A DNA stretch of 8,688 nt, from contig JARXAU010000049.1 in NCBI GenBank assembly GCA_029865675.1, positions 1-8,688 on the forward strand, in the 5' to 3' direction. Shown here piece after piece: positions 1 through 5,600 of the stretch. The notes under the pieces were generated by a model. The model was given only the letters and a program-made list of their open reading frames with translations, made no database searches and was not told where the DNA came from. Origin of the DNA: Rhodoferax sp. (lineage in GTDB: Bacteria > Pseudomonadota > Gammaproteobacteria > Burkholderiales > Burkholderiaceae_C). The translations under genes were made by a program, and so were the position numbers. How positions within the stretch are numbered: the first letter of the stretch is position 1; every line of letters starts with the position of its first letter.

Positions 1-147
1 GTTGACGATGGCTGCCAAGGCATCAAGCTCGTCAATCGTATCGACATCGCCCTGGGTACTGGCGCCCACGGCGTCATTGAACAGACTCAGGTTCTCTGCG
101 TCGGTGGCGGTGGCGCCCAAGGTCACGCCGATGGTGGTGTAGGTCAA
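1..147 (-). repeat. Adhesin helical module 5 (residues 472-520, cut by window edge)
   Basis: Starts LTYTTIGVT like module 2 and carries NLSLFNDAV and GDVDTIDELDALAAIV, a variant of the DT-EL helix. Its equivalent positions lie 206 residues from module 2 (Gly272 and Gly478). It continues the order seen in modules 1-3, so the next module, outside the window, should resemble module 3. Confidence 0.6.
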
Positions 148-1560
148 GGCCACCGGGTCTGCGTTTGGTGTGGCATCGTCCGCTGTGTCGTTGGCTTCTT
201 TCAGGATCTCGTTGTAGGCGTTCACGATGTCTTGGACTTCTTTTGTGGTGTCGGCGCGTGCGCCATCCACAAAAGTGCTTTCAAGCGCCGAGTTGATTGC
301 CGCGAGGTTGGCGGCGGTAACGCCGGTGACACCGGCGGCGGCGTACACGCTGGCATCCGGGCTGGTGGCGGTGGCGGTGTTGTTCTGAGCTGCGTCTCTG
401 ATGACGTCCAGAGCCTGGGCGACGGCCTGTATTGCGCGGTAGTCCGCTATTGCTTTTGCAACCACCTGGTTTAGCTCATCAAGCGTGTCCACGCCAGTGC
501 CGTCGTCATTGGTTGCATCAATGGCTTGTTGCACGGCCGCCAATTCGTCACTTTTGACTTGGGTGATTCCCAGCGCGGTAAGGTCTTTCAGCTCTAGCGT
601 TTTTTTGCTGGCAGCCGCGTCGATTACGTTTTGCGCCGCAGTGGCCAAGCCTTGGAGCTTGGTCACGGTGTCCACGGCAGTGGTGGCTGACCCGTCCACC
701 ACATCGCCCAGCAGGCTGGCGCTGCGCTCGTTGAGGCCGGTTACGCCAAGGGTGGTGTAGTCCACAGCGCTGATAGGAGCGTTGTTGTTGGCCGCGTTGC
801 TGTCCGCACCGCTCAAGATGCGGTTGTAAGCGTCCACAATCGCTTGCACCTCGGCCGTGGTGTCGGCACGTGCGCCGTTCACAAAAGGGCTGTTGAGCGC
901 AGAGTTGATGGCTGACAAGTTTGCGCTGGTGACACCGGTTACGCCTGCGTCGCTGTAGACCGTCAGACCTATGGTGTCGTCTTGGGCATTGTTAGATTCG
1001 GCTGCCGCTCGTATCTTTTCTAAAGCGGTATCCCTCACCAGGGTGGGATTCTGCTGCGGGGTAGATCCCCCGCTACTTCCGCCGCCGCCCAACGCGAGTC
1101 CACCCAGTGCGGCCCCTGCTACGCCTAAGAGCATGCCGTTGTCGTTACTTGCCGCCTTGACTGCGGTAATTGGCGTGGAGCTCTCCAACGCTGCCACTTG
1201 CCCGCCCAGATTGGCAGGTGCCGCAGCCGCTGCGCTGGCGTCTGCTGCACCCTGTAATTGCGCCCAGGCTAGCGGGTAGTCATCGCCCGGAAGAATCAGG
1301 TCGCAAACGCCGTCACGGCATTCGGTCATGTAGTCCACCAGGGTGATGCGTGTGCCGTCTTCGCATTCGACCAGCAGGTCTTTGCCTTTGGCTTTGGCCA
1401 CCGCTTTGACAGGGTTGCGGTTGTTGCTTGCTGCGTCGCCAACAAGGCGGTAATGTTCACCGGCTTTGATTTTTAGGATGTTCTCTTGTCCCATTTTGAG
1501 GGGCTTGGCCGATTTGCCGTCAAAGAGGAAAAGCTCTGTTTTCTTTACTGAAGTGGCCAT
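1..1560 (-). CDS. N-terminal part of a giant T1SS-secreted BapA/LapA-like adhesin (partial)
   Basis: Translation from the ATG at 1560 gives 520 residues open to the window edge, so the C-terminus (where an RTX/T1SS signal would lie) is not seen. The start is supported by AGGA 5 nt upstream (complement of 1565-1568) and by the conserved-looking opening SVKKTELFLFDGK. Residues 1-90 resemble the BapA-type prefix domain of Burkholderiales giant adhesins (FDGK, KIKAGEHYRLV, DGTRITLVDY). This part holds three cysteines, C66, C81 and C86, the last two in ECRDGVC. Residues 101-120 are an Ala-rich linker. Residues 143-165 form a Gly/Ala hydrophobic run ending in GGGGSSGG. From about residue 180 the protein is a series of helical-looking modules rich in Ala, Asp, Asn, Thr and Val without cysteine. 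The divergent T1SS operon next door is the expected exporter. The role is inferred: a cell-surface adhesin in biofilm formation. No ligand or calcium-binding repeat is visible in this part. Confidence 0.82.
   Translation of the reverse strand, partial: MATSVKKTELFLFDGKSAKPLKMGQENILKIKAGEHYRLVGDAASNNRNPVKAVAKAKGKDLLVECEDGTRITLVDYMTECRDGVCDLILPGDDYPLAWAQLQGAADASAAAAAPANLGGQVAALESSTPITAVKAASNDNGMLLGVAGAALGGLALGGGGSSGGSTPQQNPTLVRDTALEKIRAAAESNNAQDDTIGLTVYSDAGVTGVTSANLSAINSALNSPFVNGARADTTAEVQAIVDAYNRILSGADSNAANNNAPISAVDYTTLGVTGLNERSASLLGDVVDGSATTAVDTVTKLQGLATAAQNVIDAAASKKTLELKDLTALGITQVKSDELAAVQQAIDATNDDGTGVDTLDELNQVVAKAIADYRAIQAVAQALDVIRDAAQNNTATATSPDASVYAAAGVTGVTAANLAAINSALESTFVDGARADTTKEVQDIVNAYNEILKEANDTADDATPNADPVALTYTTIGVTLGATATDAENLSLFNDAVGASTQGDVDTIDELDALAAIVN
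202..354 (-). repeat. Adhesin helical module 4 (residues 403-453)
   Basis: Near copy of module 1: VYAAAGVTGVT, NLAAINSAL, DGARADTT, EVQDIVNAYNEIL. Equivalent residues (for example Gly206 and Gly410) are 204 residues apart, so the underlying DNA repeat has a period near 612 bp. The nucleotide copies have diverged, so this looks like an old duplication rather than a recent one. Confidence 0.75.
430..597 (-). repeat. Adhesin helical module 3 (residues 322-377)
   Basis: The most diverged copy: LKDLTALGITQV replaces the GVT start, followed by DELAAVQQAID, then GVDTLDELNQVVAKAI in the place of the ADTT-EVQ helix. It is followed by QALDVIRDAAQNN (residues 382-394), which matches the segment just before module 1 (TALEKIRAAAESNN) and marks the join to the next superrepeat. 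Confidence 0.55.
619..771 (-). repeat. Adhesin helical module 2 (residues 264-314)
   Basis: Diverged copy of the module: DYTTLGVTGL at the start, a middle segment ending in AVDTVTKLQGL where modules 1 and 4 have ADTT-EVQ-IV, then a helix ending VID. It aligns best with module 5 (shared YTT-GVT), not with its neighbour, which shows that modules alternate in type. Confidence 0.6.
814..966 (-). repeat. Adhesin helical module 1 (residues 199-249)
   Basis: First copy of a module of about 51 residues: a short start with Tyr, AGVTGVT, then NLSAINSAL, a loop with NGARADTT, and a helix EVQAIVDAYNRIL. It aligns without gaps to module 4 (38 of 51 residues identical by hand count). The pattern suggests a small helical bundle with a conserved Gly-Val-Thr turn and an ADT helix cap. 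The fold is inferred from the sequence only. Confidence 0.75.
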
Positions 1561-1627
1561 GGGTTCCTAAATCCTGAAAAATTGATCGCAAAGTGGTGTT
1601 TTGAAATTTTTTAATTTGTTAAATTGA

Positions 1628-1655
1628 CGCGCTGAGAAAAAATATGCTCAGCGTG
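1628..1655. promoter_or_regulatory. Hairpin/dyad upstream of the adhesin gene
   Basis: CGCTGAG (1630-1636) and CTCAGCG (1647-1653) are perfect inverted repeats around a 10-nt A/T-rich loop. Allowing one G-U pair, the stem extends to 9 bp (1628-1655). It lies about 70-95 nt upstream of the adhesin ATG. Neither strand has a following T-run, so it is unlikely to be an intrinsic terminator. It could be an operator for a dimeric regulator or a stem in the adhesin 5' leader; the sequence does not decide between them. Confidence 0.45.
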
Positions 1656-1907
1656 GTTAAAACAATAAATTTCGATACAGTTTTTATAAATCAAGAACAT
1701 TGGCTCGAATTACATCCAAAGCATCAACACCGCATTTTTTTACCCTTTAAAAAAACCTGCATGGAACTATTTTCGAATACGGGTTATAAAAATCAAATAA
1801 TCAAGTTTTTTTGTTTAAATCAACTTAAATAATTTATTCAACTTATTCGGGCAAAGATAAGGATTTCATCAGTCGATATTGGTGAATTTATTGAATTATT
1901 TAAAATC

Positions 1908-1926
1908 AATATTTATGGTAAATATT
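1908..1926. promoter_or_regulatory. 19-bp palindrome, operator-like
   Basis: AATATTTA-TGG-TAAATATT is a perfect 8-bp inverted repeat with a 3-bp centre. In such AT-rich DNA some dyads arise by chance, but a perfect 16-of-16 match is notable. It overlaps a weak sigma70-like plus-strand promoter (TTGAAT at 1891-1896, 17-bp spacer, TATGGT at 1914-1919), a position suited to repression of the T1SS operon. Both the operator and the promoter are guesses from sequence. Confidence 0.35.
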
Positions 1927-1951
1927 TAGTTAATTAATCAGATATTCATAG

Positions 1952-2016
1952 GCCTCTGTTTGGGGGGTGGAGCGCCGAACAGGCGCGAGTAAGAGGCTCG
2001 GGGGAGGGGTAGGGGG
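1952..2016 (+). promoter_or_regulatory. Nested stem-loop followed by G-tracts in the T1SS operon leader region
   Basis: An inner stem GCGCC/GGCGC (1972-1976 with 1982-1986, loop GAACA) sits inside an outer stem GCCTCT/AGAGGC (1952-1957 with 1992-1997). The left internal loop holds a run of six G (1962-1967). Just downstream are three G-tracts of 5, 4 and 5 (2000-2004, 2006-2009, 2012-2016). If transcribed from the AT-rich side this would be a folded leader about 190 nt before the first gene. It matches no riboswitch class that I recognise. Confidence 0.35.
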
Positions 2017-2187
2017 TGTGCAAGCTTCTTGAGCCGCGCCACGCCGACGGACCAAAAACGGCTTTTCCTTGGCTCGTGCGGGCTGGCAAGAGGTGCACCC
2101 ATTGGGTCAAGTGCTAGGGCGGTGCCTCACTAGAATGGTTGGCTAGCAACGTCAGGCGCTGGGCCTGCCGATGAATGGGAGAGTTCA

Positions 2188-3462
2188 ATGGGGGGATGGC
2201 GCGGCGCTTCGCTGGGGTTGGGATTGGGGTTCGCGGTTGCCACCGCGCTGGTCCAAGCGCAGAGTCTTCCTGAGTTGCTGGAGCGAGCTGTCACCACGCA
2301 TCCATCGGTGCAAGGCCAGCGCAGCCAGCGGGCCGTGGCAGCCGCAGAGCTGGACTACGCGCGCCAGCAGTTTTATCCCACGCCTTCGGTGTCTATCGAG
2401 CAAGTCAGCGCAGCGCGGCAAGACCCCAGTTACTTGCAAAACGCAACGGTGAAGATTTTTCGACTCCAGCAGCCTCTGTGGACCCACGGCCGACTGACGG
2501 CCGGCGTGGAGAAAGCCCAGGCCAGTGCAGACGCAACAGCCAACAATTTGGACGACGTGCGCCAGCAGTTGGCTTTGAGGGTGCTGCAAGCGTGGGCGGA
2601 TGGCTATGCCGCAGAACTGAAGCAAACCGCGCTGCAGACCAGTGTGTTCACGCACCAGCGCTTGCAAGCCCAGGTCGGTCGCCGCGTGGATGACGGCGCG
2701 TCCGCTCCCACCGAAAAGGTGCTGACCGATGGCCGTTTGGCCCAGACAAGGGCGCAGCTGCAAGCTGTGGTGGTGCAGGCCGAAACCGCGCGCATGCGCC
2801 TGGAGCAGCTGACCGGTGCGCCGATAGCCGCAGCCTTGCTCAGCGCGCCCCTGCGAGAGCTGCCGGACATGGATGCAGCCCAGGCTGTGGACGCCTCGGT
2901 GAAGCGCAGCCCGGCGGTGCGTCGCCTGCAAGCCACGGTGCGGGTACAAGAGGCTGACGTGGTGGAGCGCAAAAGCGAGCGCTTTCCGGAGGTGTATGCC
3001 CGCGCCGAATACCAAATTGGCAACGCAGCGGTGGCCGGTGTGCCCGACGCGCAACGCCTGTTTGTCGGTTTGCAGTCCAAGCTGGGCGCTGGCTTGTCGA
3101 CGTTTTCGGGCATTGATGCTGCAGAAAACAAGGTGGCGGTTGCACGGGCCGATGTGGAAAACGCCCAGCGCGCGCTGGCTGAGCAAGTGCTTGCAGACTG
3201 GACCCAGCGGGCCACGGTACAGGCCCGCTTGGTGGAGCTCGAAGCCAGCCTGCAGGCTAGCCGTGCCACTGCGCTAGCGTGGGATCGACAGTTTTTGGCG
3301 GGACGCAAAAGCTGGGTCGAGGTCATGAACAGTGCGCGCGAACTTGCCCAAGCAGAAACCGACTTGGCCGACCTGCTGACTGCGCGGGTGCTGCTGTCGT
3401 GGCGCCTGGCCCTCTACACCCAAGGGCTCGATAGCTTGTTACCCGGAAAAACGAACCCATGA
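2188..3462 (+). CDS. TolC-family (AggA/LapE-like) outer-membrane channel of a type I secretion system
   Basis: This protein would form the trimeric outer-membrane and periplasmic exit duct of the exporter. Of its 424 residues the first 25 or so look like a signal peptide (short basic start, hydrophobic GLGLGFAVATAL, probable cut after VQA-QS). Two OEP repeats follow: about 27-210 (THPSV, the AAAELDYARQQFYPTPSV pattern, PLWTHGRLTAGV) and about 225-420 (a second KRSPAVRRLQA start). Long helical stretches rich in Ala, Gln and Arg match the coiled alpha-barrel. FLAGRKSWVEVMN near 369-381 followed by REL-QAETDL is typical of the AggA/LapE branch that serves adhesin exporters. It is somewhat shorter than E. 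coli TolC. The ATG is preceded by GGGAG (2178-2182) at proper spacing. Its stop overlaps the next start by ATGA, so the two are translationally coupled. Confidence 0.9.
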   Translation: MGGWRGASLGLGLGFAVATALVQAQSLPELLERAVTTHPSVQGQRSQRAVAAAELDYARQQFYPTPSVSIEQVSAARQDPSYLQNATVKIFRLQQPLWTHGRLTAGVEKAQASADATANNLDDVRQQLALRVLQAWADGYAAELKQTALQTSVFTHQRLQAQVGRRVDDGASAPTEKVLTDGRLAQTRAQLQAVVVQAETARMRLEQLTGAPIAAALLSAPLRELPDMDAAQAVDASVKRSPAVRRLQATVRVQEADVVERKSERFPEVYARAEYQIGNAAVAGVPDAQRLFVGLQSKLGAGLSTFSGIDAAENKVAVARADVENAQRALAEQVLADWTQRATVQARLVELEASLQASRATALAWDRQFLAGRKSWVEVMNSARELAQAETDLADLLTARVLLSWRLALYTQGLDSLLPGKTNP

Positions 3463-5600
3463 AACAGTTGTATGCCACTTTGATGCGGCTAGCCCAAGTG
3501 CAAGGGCAGGCACTGGACCGATTGGCTCTGCAGGCCGCCCTAGAGCCTCTGGCGGACTCGGCCGCCAAGCCGCGGGCCGTGGTGGCCAGCGTGCTGCACA
3601 CCTTGCAGCTGCCCAAGGCCCAGTGGAGCGCGGGGCGCACGGTAGACCCGAGTCAAATGCCCGGCGTTCTGGTGGATGCGCAGGGGCAATGGGGGCTGCT
3701 GCGTGGGCGCAATGGCCAAAACCAATGGGTGAGCGAGTGGTTTGACGCCGACAAAAACCAGTGGACGGAGAAAGCCTTGCCCGCCTTGGCGGGCTTTGAG
3801 TTTGCCAAGCTGCGCCTCGCCAAGCCTTTTGAGGCCAGCAACAGCCCGGTGTTTCGGTTGATTCGGGACGAGGTGTTTCAGCACCGGGGCACACTGGGTG
3901 AATTGGTGCTCGGTGGTGTGCTGATCAACGTGATTGCGCTGGCCACTTCGCTCTACAGCATGCAGGTGTACGACCGCGTGGTGCCCACGGGTGCGAGCCA
4001 AACCCTCTTGGCGCTGACCTTGGGCATGCTGGGCGCGGTGGTGTTTGAGCTGGTGGTCAAGCTGGTGCGCGCGCGCTTGACTGAAAAGCTGGTGGACGAG
4101 GTAGACGGCCGCTTGGCGCGCTCGGTGTTTATGCGCTTTTTGGCGCTGCGCATGGACCAATTGCCCAGCAGCGTCGGTGCGCTGGCCGGACAGCTGCGGG
4201 GCTATGAGACGGTGCGCTCGTTCATCGCCACCGTGCCTACGCAGTGGCTGATTGATATTCCGTTTGTGTTTCTCTACGTGGTGGTGATTGGCGCCATTGC
4301 CGGCCCGATTGCGGGCATTCCCCTGGTTTTTATGCTGCTTTCCTTGGCCTTGGGTCTGTTCAATTTGCGCCGGGTGGAGGCGCTGGGCGGCCAGGCCATG
4401 CAGGCCAGCAATTTGAAAACCGGTTTGCTGGTGGAAGCCATTGAGGGCGCGGAGACCATCAAGTCAGGCCAGGGCGGCTGGCGCATGCTCTCGCGCTGGC
4501 AGCAAACCACCGATGACGCGCGCGGCAACGAGCTGGAAATGCGCCAACTCAGCGAGCACTCGCAATACTACATGGCCGCCATGCACCAGCTGTCCTATGC
4601 ACTGATGGTGGCCATGGGCGCGCTGCTGGTATCGCGCGGCGAAGTCACCATGGGCAGCCTGATTGCGTGCAGCATTTTGTCGGGCCGCATTCTGAGTCCG
4701 GTGGCTACGCTGCCCGCGTCCCTCACGTCGTGGGGCCACTGCAAAGCGGCCCTGCAGGGCCTAGACCGAATTTGGGAGTTGCAAAGCGACCACCACGGCG
4801 TGGACCATCCCGTCACGCTGGAGACTATCAACGGCGACTATGAGTTGGACCAGGTGGAGTTTGCCTACGCGGGCGCCAAAGCGCTGACCATTCCCAAACT
4901 AATCATCCGCCCGGGCGAAAAAGTCGGCATTTTGGGTCCGGTGGGCGCGGGCAAGACCACCTTGTTGCGCCTGCTCAGCGGCATGTACCGGCCGCAGGCG
5001 GGCACCGTCAAGCTTGACGGCGTCGACCTGGCCCAGCTGTCCAAGGGCGTCTTGGCCGAAAACCTGGGCTACTTGCAGCAAGAAGGCCGCTTGTTTGCCG
5101 GCAAGCTGCGCGACAACCTGATACTGGGAATGATCGACCCGGGCGACCAGGCCATTTTGGAAGCTGCCCAGCGCACTGGCTTGCAGCAGGCCGTTTTGGC
5201 GCGCCATGCCTTGGGGCTGCACCAGCCCATCCACGAAGGCGGCACCGGCCTTTCTGGCGGGCAGCGCCAACTGGCCAACCTGACCCGCGTGTTTTTGCGC
5301 AAGCCGCGCATTTGGCTGCTTGATGAACCCACTGCGGCCATGGACCGTTTGCTAGAAGTCAAAGTGATGCAGGCCCTGGCGCAGCAAATTGGCGTGAACG
5401 ACACCTTGGTACTGGTCACCCACAAGCAAGAGATGCTGCAACTCGTAGACCGGGTGATTGTGGTGGCCGACCACCGCATCGTCATGGACGGGCCCAAGGG
5501 CGAGGTGCTGGCGCGCCTGCAGGGTGGCCCGCCTGCAGCGGGCCAGGCCAACGGCCCCGTTGCGGCTCCCACAACCGTTGCACCAGGAGTCAGCGCATGA
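3459..5600 (+). CDS. Type I secretion ABC transporter permease/ATPase (LapB/LssB-like)
   Basis: Inner-membrane motor that would drive ATP-dependent, one-step export of the adhesin. Its 713 residues are the usual length for the family. Residues 1-130 correspond to a C39-peptidase-like domain but contain no cysteine (the first Cys is C404), so it cannot process a leader peptide and should act as a substrate-docking domain. The ABC membrane domain spans about 145-420, with hydrophobic helices near 148-168, 183-205, 262-300 and 372-405. The nucleotide-binding domain has Walker A GPVGAGKTT (493-501), signature LSGGQRQ (598-604), Walker B IWLLDEPT (618-625) and the H-loop His655 in VTHK, so it looks catalytically intact. 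The last 30 residues are a Pro/Ala-rich tail. It starts inside the stop of the TolC-like gene and ends inside the start of the HlyD-like gene, both by ATGA overlap. Confidence 0.93.
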   Translation: MKQLYATLMRLAQVQGQALDRLALQAALEPLADSAAKPRAVVASVLHTLQLPKAQWSAGRTVDPSQMPGVLVDAQGQWGLLRGRNGQNQWVSEWFDADKNQWTEKALPALAGFEFAKLRLAKPFEASNSPVFRLIRDEVFQHRGTLGELVLGGVLINVIALATSLYSMQVYDRVVPTGASQTLLALTLGMLGAVVFELVVKLVRARLTEKLVDEVDGRLARSVFMRFLALRMDQLPSSVGALAGQLRGYETVRSFIATVPTQWLIDIPFVFLYVVVIGAIAGPIAGIPLVFMLLSLALGLFNLRRVEALGGQAMQASNLKTGLLVEAIEGAETIKSGQGGWRMLSRWQQTTDDARGNELEMRQLSEHSQYYMAAMHQLSYALMVAMGALLVSRGEVTMGSLIACSILSGRILSPVATLPASLTSWGHCKAALQGLDRIWELQSDHHGVDHPVTLETINGDYELDQVEFAYAGAKALTIPKLIIRPGEKVGILGPVGAGKTTLLRLLSGMYRPQAGTVKLDGVDLAQLSKGVLAENLGYLQQEGRLFAGKLRDNLILGMIDPGDQAILEAAQRTGLQQAVLARHALGLHQPIHEGGTGLSGGQRQLANLTRVFLRKPRIWLLDEPTAAMDRLLEVKVMQALAQQIGVNDTLVLVTHKQEMLQLVDRVIVVADHRIVMDGPKGEVLARLQGGPPAAGQANGPVAAPTTVAPGVSA

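Larger units (their letters stand above)
1561..2187. other. Divergent intergenic control region between adhesin and T1SS operon
   Basis: No gene is supported here. By hand count, 1561-1920 is 102 G+C of 360 (about 28%), far below the flanking genes; from about 1950 the composition returns to G/C-rich. Both neighbouring genes start from this region, so it should hold the promoters of both. It contains a hairpin (1628-1655), a 19-bp palindrome (1908-1926) and a nested stem-loop followed by G-tracts (1952-2016), listed separately. A TAGAAT hexamer at 2131-2136 could be a -10 element for the operon, but I see no matching -35. Stretch 2017-2170 holds nothing else that I can name. Low G+C of this kind is typical of silencer-bound (H-NS/MvaT-like) promoters; that is inference. 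Confidence 0.6.

Noticed and set aside
1..966. Repeats in the left end as a CRISPR array or mobile repeat
   Set aside because: The repeats are in frame, long (a period near 612 bp) and diverged at DNA level, so they are protein-coding modules, not short direct repeats with spacers.
232..1279. Several plus-strand open frames opposite the adhesin
   Set aside because: They are antisense to the clearly coding, repeat-bearing adhesin frame and have low-complexity translations without ribosome-binding sites.
1644..1832. Plus-strand open frame of 62 codons in the AT-rich island
   Set aside because: There is no convincing ribosome-binding site, its ATG lies in the loop of the hairpin, its composition is that of the surrounding non-coding DNA, and I recognise no domain. 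A small gene is not excluded, but nothing supports it.
1561..2187. c-di-GMP (GEMM) riboswitch or IHF site in the control region
   Set aside because: I looked for both because adhesin loci are often controlled this way. The conserved GEMM core was not found, and the IHF-like stretches (near 1799-1811 and 1886-1896) miss consensus positions.
2185..3186. Long minus-strand open frame of 333 codons
   Set aside because: It is antisense to the TolC-like gene. Its His/Arg/Leu-rich translation is typical of the complement of a G/C-rich gene, with no recognisable domain.
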